Positions 9,299 through 18,114 of a stretch of DNA of 64,000 nt are shown here, piece after piece. How positions within the stretch are numbered: the stretch's first letter is position 1; each line of letters opens with the position of its first letter. Origin of the DNA: PALSA-693 sp963781155. Its GTDB lineage: Bacteria; Actinomycetota; Acidimicrobiia; Acidimicrobiales; Palsa-688. The translations under genes and the position numbers were made by a program. The notes under the pieces are model-generated. The model saw only the letters and a program-made list of their open reading frames with translations. It did not search any database and was not told the DNA's origin. The stretch lies in the NCBI GenBank assembly GCA_963781155.1, contig CAWAEC010000012.1, positions 62,001 to 126,000 on the forward strand, written 5' to 3'.

Positions 9299-9319
9299 CA
9301 CCTCGGATCCGTAGAGGTG
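9299..9319 (+). terminator. Hairpin after the thioesterase gene
   Basis: CACCTC and GAGGTG form a 6-bp stem around a 9-nt loop, starting 4 bp after the stop codon. There is no T tract. The rest of the gap to 9577 holds nothing recognisable. Confidence 0.45.
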
Positions 9320-9577
9320 TCACGCCGCGCCCCAGTGACGCACACTGCTCAGAGATTCACCGCTGTTTCGATCAAGACCGTTCCTGGTGACCCTGACGAT
9401 TCGTTTCTTGTTCCCTGTCTGAGCCAGCCGTATGCCGGAACGCCAGACCGCGTGGAGGTTGGACGTGCTCGGACGGCACGTTTCGGCGCCACGGCGGCGG
9501 TGGCTGTGCTAGCCGGGGCCACGAAGCGGATCAAATTGGACGCGCCGCCGAGCGCGAGGTCGGCTGACGGGTGATCC

Positions 9578-11248
9578 CTATCCCCGCAGAACCCGGCCGG
9601 GACGCGCATCCAGACCTCCCGCCTCGACAGCACCATCGACGCGAATCGGGACGCCGTTGACCAGGATGTGCGTTACTCCCACCGGCGCGTCCGCGGTCAG
9701 CCTCTCGCCGTTGGCCGGGAAGTCTCGCAACCGGCGGAGGGGACCAGGCGCCACCGTAGCCGGGTCGAACACACAGAGATCTGCCGCCTTGCCTACTTCG
9801 ATGGTCCCTCGATCGACCAATCCATAGACGGCTGCGGGCTCGCCAGTGAGCTTGTGCACCGCCCGCTCGAGCGGCATGACGCCGCGTTCTCGGACCCAAT
9901 TGCCGAGCAGGTCCGTAGCGAAGCAGGCGTCGCACAGCTGCGATACGTGGGCGCCGGAATCGGCTAAGCCCAGCAGGACGTTGTCTCGAGGCAGCAACCA
10001 AGCGATTCCCTCAGGATCGTCGTTGGCCAGTACGGACCAAAACCTGGTGCGCAAGCCGTCCTTCAGGGAAATGTCGAGAATCACGTCAAGCGGGCTGCAT
10101 TCCCATTTCTCGGCCAGATCGAGCACCGGCTGCCCGACGAGATCTGGACGGGAGTCCGACTCGGCGACCGAAAGAGCCTGCCAGTTGAACGGGAATCCAC
10201 CTGTTCCAGCAGACAAGTCGTCCCAGGCTGCAGCGCGCCACGCCCGGTCTCTGTACGCGGTGATCCGTTCCTCTTTGGTGCAGTCCATCAGCTTGGCGAA
10301 ACTCGGACGCATGTTGAGGGTAAACGGTTCGGACAGGTTCATCTGAAACACCAGCGGGCGGCAGGACACCTGCGGCCACACCTGGATCCCCTGCCGGTGG
10401 GCGGCATCGTGCTTGGCCACGACCTCCTCGTGATACGGGCGACCTTTGACCGTCAAAAGAGCCGTCCAGGTAATAGGCCTTCCGATCCCTTGCTGAAGGT
10501 CGAACACTTCCTCGTGCTTGATCACGCCGCCAGGGAGGAGAGCGACCACACCTCGCTCGGCATCCCGAAGAGGAGCTACCAGAGTCCACAGCTCATGGAG
10601 ATCGGCGACGCGGGACGGCACGGGCCGCCCGTGATCGCCGTTGTGAGTCGGGGAGTGACTGCTGGCGAATCCGATCGCACCTGCGGCCATGGCATCTCGA
10701 ACCGCGCTCTGCATGCGGGCAAGTTCGTCGGGAGTCGCCGGGCGTTCGTAGCCCTCCTCGCCCATCACGTAGAGCCGTACGGCGGTATGTCCCACGTAAC
10801 ACGCGTAGTTGAGTGACACGCCACGGCGTTCGACGGCGTCGAGGTACTGCGGAAAGGTCTCGAACTCGTCCCAGGGAACCCCTGCGGAAAGAGTGTCGAA
10901 GCTCATATCCTCCACATGCTGGAGGGTGCGAGCCAACAACGGCACGTCCTCCCGGCCAATGGGCGCAATCGAGAAGCCGCAGTTCCCGGCTACCACGGTG
11001 GTGATGCCGTGGAACGCCGACGGGGTAAGCCACGGATCCCAGAACACCTGAGCGTCGTAATGCGTATGGATATCGAGAAACCCGGGGCTGACAACCTGTC
11101 CGGATGCGTCGAGCTCGCGCTTCCCCGACAGCTTGCTGTCGATCGCGGTGATGCGGCCGTCCATCACCGCGACGTCGCAGACGCGACCAGGCCGTCCAGT
11201 ACCGTCGATTACCGTCCCGCCCCGAACGACAATGTCGGCGTCAGCCAC
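9578..11248 (-). CDS. N-acyl-D-amino-acid deacylase-family amidohydrolase
   Basis: 556-residue metal-dependent amidohydrolase of the D-aminoacylase type. The N-terminal beta-sandwich strand DIVVRGGTVIDGTG leads into the metal motif DIHTHYDAQ near residue 60 and GNCGFSIAP near 92. YVGHTAVR, SHSPTHNGDHG near 196 and the late LADSGAHVSQL, with its catalytic-type aspartate, complete the barrel. The C-terminus returns to the small domain (GKAADLCVFDP). Family members cleave N-acyl-D-amino acids or related amides; the true substrate cannot be read here. The GTG start has GGGAGGA just upstream. Confidence 0.85.
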   Translation of the reverse strand: MADADIVVRGGTVIDGTGRPGRVCDVAVMDGRITAIDSKLSGKRELDASGQVVSPGFLDIHTHYDAQVFWDPWLTPSAFHGITTVVAGNCGFSIAPIGREDVPLLARTLQHVEDMSFDTLSAGVPWDEFETFPQYLDAVERRGVSLNYACYVGHTAVRLYVMGEEGYERPATPDELARMQSAVRDAMAAGAIGFASSHSPTHNGDHGRPVPSRVADLHELWTLVAPLRDAERGVVALLPGGVIKHEEVFDLQQGIGRPITWTALLTVKGRPYHEEVVAKHDAAHRQGIQVWPQVSCRPLVFQMNLSEPFTLNMRPSFAKLMDCTKEERITAYRDRAWRAAAWDDLSAGTGGFPFNWQALSVAESDSRPDLVGQPVLDLAEKWECSPLDVILDISLKDGLRTRFWSVLANDDPEGIAWLLPRDNVLLGLADSGAHVSQLCDACFATDLLGNWVRERGVMPLERAVHKLTGEPAAVYGLVDRGTIEVGKAADLCVFDPATVAPGPLRRLRDFPANGERLTADAPVGVTHILVNGVPIRVDGAVEAGGLDARPGRVLRG

Positions 11249-11347
11249 GGGTCCTCCCTGTCCGGCGGTCGTCTGCCGGGAGCCAGCCTAGGGCGCACGG
11301 GGGCCCACGCCAAGGGTGAGCGGCGTCGGGCGCCCTCGGCGACAGCC

Positions 11348-11393
11348 TTTTCTGGTATAAAAGTCGCGTGATGCGCGTCTTTTATCACACAAA
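11348..11393. repeat. Palindromic repeat element, single degenerate copy
   Basis: The right half, GTCTTTTATCACACAAA, is identical to the copy at 23684. The left half (TTTCTGGTATAAAAG) has decayed. The centre is CGCGTGATGCGCG. The conserved right flank, ATCGGACGCG, follows. The element runs into the 3' end of the adjacent minus-strand gene, whose stop codon (11385-11387) lies inside it. Confidence 0.8.
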
Positions 11394-12017
11394 CCCATCG
11401 GACGCGAAGGTCACGGCTGGCGATGTCCGAGAGCGTCGAGGCTGGCGTCCCATAAAGGCGGCGAGCCGTTCCCAATCGGTGGCGTCGGCCGGCGCCTCGA
11501 GTTCCACGCCGTAGGGGTTCCCGTTGCCCATGAGGTCGCGGTACTCGGGTTTGAGCATGGCACGGGCGGAAGCGAGCGCATCCGACGCCAGCCCGGGGTC
11601 AAGCCGGTCGAGCTGGTCGGTCGCGGCGGCCAGATCCCAGGCGTGGGCAGCCAACTCAGCCAGGTACATGTCCACGAGGGTGGCACCGGTATATGTCTCT
11701 CCCCATGGCATGGTCACGGTCGCGGTCAGACGAGCGTCGTCCGACCAAGCCGCCCCGGCTTCGTCGCCGGCCAGCCGGAGCTGATCCGGCGCAGCGGCAA
11801 GATCGACGTGCGGGAACTCGGCGGTAGTCGGGCTCTCCCCGCGTCCGAGGCCCACAGTGCGCCAGGCGGCCCCCACGATGTGGTCGACCAGATCGGCCAC
11901 CAGGAAGTCGGGACAGGGCGTGGGCGCTTCAAGTTGATCCGGGCGTACGCCCTCGACGATGTCAGATGCATGGCCGAAGCTCCGGGTAAGGGCGTCGCGA
12001 CGATCCGTCTCAGGCAT
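11385..12017 (-). CDS. TIGR03086/MDMPI-like metal-binding protein
   Basis: 210-residue DinB-fold protein of the mycothiol-dependent maleylpyruvate isomerase-like group common in actinobacteria. It has the opening PTPCPDFLVADLVDHIVGAA near residue 32 with the first histidine ligand, and MYLAELAAHAWDLAAAT near 117 with the second ligand pair. The last residues (FASDGFV) and stop are encoded by the repeat element at 11348-11393, so the native C-terminus may have been replaced. AGGAGA precedes the ATG. Function unknown. Confidence 0.82.
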   Translation of the reverse strand: MPETDRRDALTRSFGHASDIVEGVRPDQLEAPTPCPDFLVADLVDHIVGAAWRTVGLGRGESPTTAEFPHVDLAAAPDQLRLAGDEAGAAWSDDARLTATVTMPWGETYTGATLVDMYLAELAAHAWDLAAATDQLDRLDPGLASDALASARAMLKPEYRDLMGNGNPYGVELEAPADATDWERLAAFMGRQPRRSRTSPAVTFASDGFV

Positions 12018-12174
12018 GCGTTCGTCTCCTGGTTCGTGGTCTCCAACTCAGCATGGACGATGAAAGCGGACATCCTTTGTCCTGTTTTTGGAAAAGACCG
12101 CCCGCTCGTCACTCTCGCCGTCATCGGCAGGCAAACCGGACGAGGTCGCCCTTCAAATCGGTGCAAGATGCTGA

Positions 12175-12180
12175 TACTCT
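12175..12180 (+). promoter_or_regulatory. -10 box of the MFS-MarR operon
   Basis: TACTCT lies 10 nt upstream of ATG 12191, immediately before the operator-like palindrome. This is another leaderless-type arrangement. Confidence 0.5.
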
Positions 12181-12184
12181 TGTC

Positions 12185-12206
12185 ATAGTTATGGAAACAC
12201 AACTAT
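12185..12206. promoter_or_regulatory. Candidate MarR operator over the start codon
   Basis: Inverted repeat ATAGTTATG-GAAA-CACAACTAT, 9-bp arms with one mismatch. It covers the presumed transcription and translation start of the MFS gene, where a bound repressor would block initiation. The MarR gene at 13669 is the obvious candidate to bind it (inference). Confidence 0.5.
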
Positions 12207-13672
12207 CTCGCGAGAGATCGTTGGCCATTGACGAGCTTGGCAGGAGCCGGCGGATCGGCATCCTGCTCATCTGCTCCATGAGCCTGCTCATCGTCGGACT
12301 CGACGTCACGATCGTGAACGTCGCCCTGCCGTCGATCGGCCACGACCTTGGCGCCACGGTTTCCGGGCTCCAATGGACGGTGGATGCCTACACCCTGGTT
12401 CTCGCCAGCCTGCTCATGCTCTCGGGCTCCACCGCCGACCGACTCGGCAGGCGCAGGGTCTTCGTCATCGGGCTCTCGATCTTCTCGATGGGCTCGCTCC
12501 TCTGCAGTTTGGCACCCAGCCTCGAGCTCCTGGTGGTCTTTCGCATGCTGCAAGCGGTGGGCGGCTCCATGCTCAACCCCGTGGCCATGTCGATCATCAC
12601 CAATACCTTCACGGACCCGCGCGAGCGGGCCCACGCCGTGGGAGTGTGGGGAGGCGTCGTCGGCGTCTCCATGGCCCTCGGGCCTCTGCTCGGAGGCATC
12701 CTGGTGTCCTCCGCCGGCTGGCAGTCGATCTTCTGGATCAACATTCCGGTCGGAATAACGGCCATTGTGCTGGCGCTGCGGTACATCCCCGAATCCCGGG
12801 CGCCCCGGGCCCGACGCTTCGATCCGGTAGGCCAAGGGCTGATGATCGTGCTACTGGCCACGGTGACGTACGGGATCATCGAAGCACCGGAGCGGGGGTG
12901 GACGTCGCCGCTCATCCTGGCCGCCTTCTCGACCGCCGGAGCCGCACTCTTGGGTCTGCTCATCTACGAGCCCCGCCGCAAGGACCCCCTGATCGACTTG
13001 CGGTTTTTCCGGTCGATCCCGTTTGCCTCGGCCACGGTCACGGCGATCGCCGCCTTCGCCGGTCTCGGAGGATTCCTCTTCTTGAATACCCTGTACCTGC
13101 AGGAGGTCCGCGGCCTGTCCCCGCTGCGTGCTGGTCTGGACACCGTGCCTATGGCGGTGATGACGATGCTGGCGTCGCCGCTGTCGGGTCGCATCGTGGC
13201 TGCCCGCGGTTCACGCCTCCCCCTGGTCTGCTCTGGGGGTGCCCTGATGATCGCCTGCGCCATGCTTGCCACGATTGAGGCGACCACGCCGTTTACCTGG
13301 ATCTTCCTGGCCTATGTCCTCTTCGGTCTTGGGTTCGGGTTGGTGAACGCGCCAATCACCAACGCGGCAGTATCGGGCATGCCCCGAGCTCAGGCTGGGG
13401 TCGCGTCGGCCATTGCCTCCACTTCCCGCCAGATCGGCTCGACGCTGGGGGTCGCGGTCGTGGGCGCCCTGCTCACGTCACGCCTGCATGGTTCGGTCCA
13501 AACAAGTTTCTCGACAGCCAGCCATGCCGGCTGGTGGACCCTGGTGGGGTGCGGCGCAGTTGTTCTCGCACTTGGTGTCGTGGCCACAACCCGCCGGGCG
13601 AAGGAATCGGCTCGGCGCGTCGCCGCAGAGCTCAACCCCGAGATGGTCGGCCTGGACGCGGCCGCGAGATGA
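12191..13672 (+). CDS. MFS drug exporter, DHA2 (EmrB/QacA) family
   Basis: 493-residue proton-coupled multidrug exporter with about 14 predicted membrane segments. Family markers: the D-V-T-I-V-N-V-A-L-P motif in TM1 near residue 37, WTVDAYTL near 64, the loop motif A DRLGRRR near 84, and motif C-like GPLLGGIL near 172. The start at ATG 12191 is set by the leaderless promoter; an open frame continues upstream without support. The stop overlaps the MarR start (ATGA). The pair probably forms a substrate-inducible efflux unit. Confidence 0.92.
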   Translation: METQLSRERSLAIDELGRSRRIGILLICSMSLLIVGLDVTIVNVALPSIGHDLGATVSGLQWTVDAYTLVLASLLMLSGSTADRLGRRRVFVIGLSIFSMGSLLCSLAPSLELLVVFRMLQAVGGSMLNPVAMSIITNTFTDPRERAHAVGVWGGVVGVSMALGPLLGGILVSSAGWQSIFWINIPVGITAIVLALRYIPESRAPRARRFDPVGQGLMIVLLATVTYGIIEAPERGWTSPLILAAFSTAGAALLGLLIYEPRRKDPLIDLRFFRSIPFASATVTAIAAFAGLGGFLFLNTLYLQEVRGLSPLRAGLDTVPMAVMTMLASPLSGRIVAARGSRLPLVCSGGALMIACAMLATIEATTPFTWIFLAYVLFGLGFGLVNAPITNAAVSGMPRAQAGVASAIASTSRQIGSTLGVAVVGALLTSRLHGSVQTSFSTASHAGWWTLVGCGAVVLALGVVATTRRAKESARRVAAELNPEMVGLDAAAR

Positions 13673-14130
13673 AAGCGCACGCCGGATCGAGCCGCACGGG
13701 GGACACCGGGACTCAGACGACGCCGGGTTCGGTGTGGTCGCTGATGTGCGACCTGGTGCTCGACAATGAACGACGACGGGAAGTGTCCGAAGCGGTCGGT
13801 CTCAGCTTTGGCCGGATCCGGGCCCTCCGCCGGCTGGCCCGCCAACCGATGTCCATGAGAGAAGTGGCAACGGCGCTCAGCATCGACGCCCCCTATGCAA
13901 CCGTGGTCGTCGATGACCTCGAATCCCAGAACCTTGTGCAGCGCCGGCCGCATCCGACCGACCGCCGGGCCAAGATCGTCGAGGTGACCCAGAAAGGAAG
14001 GGCTCTGGCCAGGCGCGCAGACGCCATCCTTGGCACCCCACCTCTCGCCTTGCGGTCCCTTCCCCCTGAGGACCTCAACCGGCTCGCCGAGATCCTGGAA
14101 CAGGTGGCATCCCCAGCAAACGACGCTTGA
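13669..14130 (+). CDS. MarR-family transcriptional regulator
   Basis: 153-residue winged-helix regulator. The recognition region MSMREVATALSIDAPYATVVVDDLE near residue 61 is followed by the wing RRPHPTDRRAKIVEVTQKG. The start codon overlaps the exporter's stop, so it is translationally coupled and likely autorepresses the operon through the palindrome at 12185. Ligand unknown. Confidence 0.9.
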   Translation: MKAHAGSSRTGDTGTQTTPGSVWSLMCDLVLDNERRREVSEAVGLSFGRIRALRRLARQPMSMREVATALSIDAPYATVVVDDLESQNLVQRRPHPTDRRAKIVEVTQKGRALARRADAILGTPPLALRSLPPEDLNRLAEILEQVASPANDA

Positions 14131-14176
14131 TGGACGCGGCCCGTCGAGCCGTGGGGCTCGGCCGACAGAACAACGT

Positions 14177-14941
14177 TCAGACGCGAACGGCTGCTCGCGC
14201 CACGACCGGGAACCAGGGGTGGTCCGGTACGTCCTGCTTCTGCAAGCCGCACTCGCGCATCCACGGGTGGAACATCGATCTCCTGGGCCGCCACCGGATG
14301 TCATCACCCATGAAGCGGAGCGTGAAGGTTCGCCGGGGCCGATCCGCCGCGGAGCCGTACGCCGTATGGAGCACCCGGGGATGGAACACGACCACGTCGC
14401 CGGGCTCAGCTTCCACCGTGATGATCCGGCGGTTCTCGATTTCTGATGGACTTATCCGAGTCGATCCGGGGTCGACCAGTTCGTCAGGGTCGACGTGCGA
14501 CCCGGCGATGAACTTCATGGCGCCAGTGCCCTCGGTGACCGTCTCGAGGCTGAACCACACGCTGCAGAGCTGCTGCCCGCTGAGGGGCCAAAGCGGAGAG
14601 TCTCGGTGCCAGCCGGTCGCCCCATCCGCGCCGGCGTCCTTGTACAGGAGAAGGTCCTCGTAAAGGCGGGCCGCGCCCGACCGCATGGCGTCGGCTGCGA
14701 CCTCGCCCACGGGCGAGTGGAAGAGGAACCGGGCGAAGGCCTCACAATCTCGCCAGATCCCATCCCTCGAGCGGACCGTTGCGGTCGCCTCGCCGGTCAT
14801 CCGCTCGGTCGGGTCGTACGTGTTCTCCAGGATCTCCGGCATTGCGCCACGCAGCAACTGGATCCAGGACAGGTCGAGAAGACCGGGGATACCAACCGCT
14901 CCGTCTCTCTCGAAGGCATCCATGAGCGATCCGTCCATCAT
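14177..14941 (-). CDS. Phytanoyl-CoA dioxygenase (PhyH) family protein
   Basis: 254-residue Fe(II)/2-oxoglutarate dioxygenase. The metal-binding facial triad is visible: WHRDSP near residue 111 gives His and Asp, and VLHTAYGS near 204 gives the distal His. The arginine in RRTFTLRF probably binds 2-oxoglutarate. It converges on the MarR gene. ATG 14941 is supported by a TACAGT -10 box 8 nt away. Members hydroxylate acyl-CoAs or small molecules; the substrate is unknown. Confidence 0.88.
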   Translation of the reverse strand: MMDGSLMDAFERDGAVGIPGLLDLSWIQLLRGAMPEILENTYDPTERMTGEATATVRSRDGIWRDCEAFARFLFHSPVGEVAADAMRSGAARLYEDLLLYKDAGADGATGWHRDSPLWPLSGQQLCSVWFSLETVTEGTGAMKFIAGSHVDPDELVDPGSTRISPSEIENRRIITVEAEPGDVVVFHPRVLHTAYGSAADRPRRTFTLRFMGDDIRWRPRRSMFHPWMRECGLQKQDVPDHPWFPVVARAAVRV

Positions 14942-14949
14942 GTTCGGAC

Positions 14950-14955
14950 ACTGTA
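14950..14955 (-). promoter_or_regulatory. -10 box of the PhyH gene
   Basis: TACAGT on the minus strand, 8 nt before the ATG; no ribosome-binding site in between. Confidence 0.5.
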
Positions 14956-15028
14956 ATGATCAGGTCGCGACGGTGCCCGAATCGTGCAACTGTTACTGTC
15001 AGCGTCGAGGCCGTAGAGAAGGTGGGCG

Positions 15029-15787
15029 ATGTCGGGCCAGGAGTTCGAAGGTAAAGTCGCAGTAATCACCGGCGCGGGACGAGGCTTTGGGAAGGCGTTT
15101 GCGCAGGCGTTAGCTTCCCGTGGGGCCCACGTGGTGATCGCCGACATCGACGGAGAAGCCGGCAATCAGGCGGTACGAGAGATCCAGTCAGGAGGCGGCC
15201 AGGCGAGCGCATTGTCCTGTGACGTTGCCGACGATCAGCAGGTCGAGACTCTTGTCGCGGACGTCCTCGGGCGCCTCGGCGGCATCGACATCCTGATCAA
15301 CAATGCCGGGCTGCACTCCGCCGCCTACAGCGCTCCGATGGCCGAGCTGGGTATTCCCAAGTTGCGACGTCTTTTCGATGTAAACGTCATAGGCGTCATC
15401 AACTGTACGCTGACCGCCCGGAAGGCCATGGTCGGGCGAGCCGGGGCGTGCATCTTGAATATTTCTTCGTCGGCTGCGTACATGTCGGGCGGGGCATACG
15501 GAGTATCGAAGCTCGCAGTTCGAGGATTGACGATCGCCTCAGCGAGAGAGCTTGCCGCGGATGGCATCCGGGTGAATGCCGTCGCTCCCGGGTTGCATCT
15601 GACCGACACGATCCGGGCCGAACTGTCGCCGGACGTCCTCGCCCACGTCAAGAGCCAGCAGTTTCTGGATCTCGACGGGAACGAGCAAGACATCGTCGAC
15701 GCCATGCTGTACCTCTGCTCGGACCGGGCTCGGTTCGTGACCGGCGAGACCCTTCGGGTCACGGCCGGCTATGCCATGTCGATCTAG
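15029..15787 (+). CDS. Short-chain dehydrogenase/reductase
   Basis: 252-residue classical SDR. Cofactor motif GAGRGFG near residue 16, acidic DID after beta-2 near 39 (suggesting NAD), NNAG near 90, the catalytic serine in NISSSA near 146, and YGVSK near 157. It begins with MSGQEFEGKVAVITG after AGAAGG. It lies 9 bp before the siderophore-interacting-protein gene in the same direction. Substrate unknown. Confidence 0.9.
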   Translation: MSGQEFEGKVAVITGAGRGFGKAFAQALASRGAHVVIADIDGEAGNQAVREIQSGGGQASALSCDVADDQQVETLVADVLGRLGGIDILINNAGLHSAAYSAPMAELGIPKLRRLFDVNVIGVINCTLTARKAMVGRAGACILNISSSAAYMSGGAYGVSKLAVRGLTIASARELAADGIRVNAVAPGLHLTDTIRAELSPDVLAHVKSQQFLDLDGNEQDIVDAMLYLCSDRARFVTGETLRVTAGYAMSI

Positions 15788-15796
15788 CGAGGGCGG

Positions 15797-16573
15797 GTGG
15801 AGCTCAGGCGCCCGCCTCCACCGTTTCGGCGGGTGAAGGTCTTGCACACGCACCGCGTCAGTGCCCGAATGTGCCGGGTCACGCTGTCGGGGCAAGAGCT
15901 GGACGGATTCCACGTCGAACAGCCGGCCGCGAGCGTGCGGCTACTGCTCCCGCAGGTCGGAGGCGAGCTCGTCCTGCCCGATTGGGCGGGCAACGAGTTC
16001 CTTCTCCCCGGCCGGCGCCGGCCGGTCATCCGAACGCTGACCCCTCGACGAGTCGATCCGATCAACCTGGAGCTGGACGTGGAGGTGGTGATTCACGGAG
16101 CCGGCCTCGCGTCTGATTGGGCGAAGTCGACGCAACCTGGTGATGACGCGGCCGTCTCGGGCCCCGCACGCGGCTACAGCGTCGATCTGGACAGTCCACG
16201 GTTTTTTCTGGCCGGAGATGAGACTGCCTTGCCCGCCATTGGCCAGCTCCTCGAGCACCTGCCGCCCGACCGACCGGCCGAGGCCGTGATCGAGATCGCG
16301 TCCCCGGATGCGCGGACTGAGATTCCGGCGCGTCCTGGCCTCACGGTTAAGTGGCTGGATCTACCCCGGGGGGCACCGCCCGGACAGGCATTGGTCGGGG
16401 AGGTGGTCGCCGCGGATCTCGGACCACAAACTCGCGTCTGGGTCGCCGGCGAAGCGGCCGCCGTCCAGCGGATCCGTCGTCATCTGTTTGAAGTACGTGC
16501 GTTCCCACGAGCCCAGGCTTCGGTACGCGGTTACTGGAAGCATGGCCGGAGGGGCGACCCCTCGGACGAGTGA
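15797..16573 (+). CDS. Siderophore-interacting protein (FAD-dependent ferric reductase-like)
   Basis: 258-residue SIP/ViuB-type protein. An FAD-binding barrel carries RTLTPRRVDP near residue 75 (the R-x-Y/L-T FAD motif) and HGAGLASDWAKSTQPGD near 96. The C-terminal domain shows FLAGDETALPAI near 132, and WVAGEA near 210 is followed by RGYWKHGRRG, the family's closing motif. Relatives reduce ferric siderophores with NAD(P)H. No siderophore transporter is nearby. GTG start. Confidence 0.9.
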   Translation: MELRRPPPPFRRVKVLHTHRVSARMCRVTLSGQELDGFHVEQPAASVRLLLPQVGGELVLPDWAGNEFLLPGRRRPVIRTLTPRRVDPINLELDVEVVIHGAGLASDWAKSTQPGDDAAVSGPARGYSVDLDSPRFFLAGDETALPAIGQLLEHLPPDRPAEAVIEIASPDARTEIPARPGLTVKWLDLPRGAPPGQALVGEVVAADLGPQTRVWVAGEAAAVQRIRRHLFEVRAFPRAQASVRGYWKHGRRGDPSDE

Positions 16574-16575
16574 GG

Positions 16576-18060
16576 CTATTGGCTGGCTGCCGCCCATATG
16601 CGGCGCTGCTGGCCAAACGGGTCATCGCGAATCTCGGTCGATTCGTCGAAAAGCATCGTTGGGCGGCGATCGAGCTCGTACGCCGGCCAGCCGGGGGATC
16701 CGTTGCTGACAAAGTCCACCCACGCGCCGTGCATTCGCCTGGCCAGTTCCGGCGGCGCGCCAGCTCCGAGGACGTCGGCGACCCGCTCGGCGTCGAGCAC
16801 GTCGAACACGAAGGGGACATCGACGCAGTGGCCGGATCCGAGGACGCCACCCATGGCTGGCGAGGGCCAGCGGAACTCGTACAGGTACGTCAGCCCCGGC
16901 GTGGAGCACCTGGCCTCGGCCAGGCAGGCGGTTGGCCATCGAAAGACGCGATCGGTGAGGACCTGGCCCAGAAACTGGGCTGGAGCGAGATCGGCCAACT
17001 CGCGATAGGCCGCAACCTGGTCGGCGGACAGCCCGGCTTTGCCCAGCGCCCGCACGAGGGTCTCCTCGTCGAGCGCACCGTCCATGGTGGCGGCGGCCAT
17101 ATTGAGCTCCTGCTCGGTGGTTCCCGCCAGGACCTCGATGTCGGCGCCGCGGCCGGCCCGGGCCGCGTCCAGAGGTTTGTCGGGGATCAGGTCGCCCTCG
17201 ACGAACGGGCCCAACCGGAGCAGCCGGGTCCCGATGCGGCCCGCGAACGCTTCCGCATCGGTGAGTTCGGCCGAGCCGGCCCCCTGTCCGGAAAGAAGCG
17301 ATGTTTGCGCTTCGAGCAGCCGGTCATCCGGCACTTCAGCCAGTGAGGCGCATGACGAAGGGATGCCCAGTTTGGCGGCGAACTCGACACCCAAATGCTC
17401 TGCGTGCTGCAAGTCGCCGACGGCATCGATGGGACCGCTCATCGAGATGGCACGCCGAAACAATCCAGCCGCGGCGGGCATGGACACGAGGGTCATACAG
17501 GCCGTCCCACCCGCAGACTGACCCGCGATCGTGACCTTGGCAGGATCTCCCCCGAATGCGCTGATGTTCTCCTGCACCCATTCCAGGGCAGCGATCCAAT
17601 CGAGGACACCCCGATTCGAGGGTCCGTCTTTGACATGAAGAAACCCATCAACACCCAGGCGATAGTTGATGCTCACCAGGATCACGCCATCCCGGGCGAA
17701 ACGCACTCCGCGATACCACGGGCTGGCGCTGCAGCCGGCGAAGAACCCACCACCGTGGATCCAGACGAGCACGGGCAGCCCGGACGATCCAGGGTCGGGA
17801 GTACACACGTTGAGGTTGAGACAGTTGTCGCCATCGACCATCGGCTCGGGTATGAGCGTGAACTCCTGCCGGGCCTGCAAGGCCGTCGCCCCGAAGTGCA
17901 GCGCATCCCGTACGCCCTCCCAGGGCGGGTGCCGCTGGGGCCGCCCGAAGCGGAGCTCGCCCACGGGCGGGGCCGCGTAAGGGATGCCACGATAGACGGC
18001 AGCACCCTCCTCGACCGCACCGCGTACGCGCCCCGCTGTCGTCGTCGCAATCGGCTCCAT
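16576..18060 (-). CDS. Type-B carboxylesterase
   Basis: 494-residue carboxylesterase/lipase of the COesterase family. YRGIPYAAPPVGELRF near residue 23, the oxyanion HGGGFF near 101, NYRLGVDGF near 132, and the nucleophile elbow GQSAGG near 185 are in order. The late histidine lies in GSGHCVDVPFVFD. No signal peptide is present, so it is cytosolic. GAGGAGG precedes the ATG. It follows a dienelactone-hydrolase-like gene in the same direction, and its stop is 3 bp from the convergent SIP gene. Substrate unknown. Confidence 0.92.
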   Translation of the reverse strand: MEPIATTTAGRVRGAVEEGAAVYRGIPYAAPPVGELRFGRPQRHPPWEGVRDALHFGATALQARQEFTLIPEPMVDGDNCLNLNVCTPDPGSSGLPVLVWIHGGGFFAGCSASPWYRGVRFARDGVILVSINYRLGVDGFLHVKDGPSNRGVLDWIAALEWVQENISAFGGDPAKVTIAGQSAGGTACMTLVSMPAAAGLFRRAISMSGPIDAVGDLQHAEHLGVEFAAKLGIPSSCASLAEVPDDRLLEAQTSLLSGQGAGSAELTDAEAFAGRIGTRLLRLGPFVEGDLIPDKPLDAARAGRGADIEVLAGTTEQELNMAAATMDGALDEETLVRALGKAGLSADQVAAYRELADLAPAQFLGQVLTDRVFRWPTACLAEARCSTPGLTYLYEFRWPSPAMGGVLGSGHCVDVPFVFDVLDAERVADVLGAGAPPELARRMHGAWVDFVSNGSPGWPAYELDRRPTMLFDESTEIRDDPFGQQRRIWAAASQ

Positions 18061-18114
18061 CGCTGTTTCCTCCTCGAGAACACCACAACGTGTGTGATCA
18101 GAGGTCCTGCCGAC

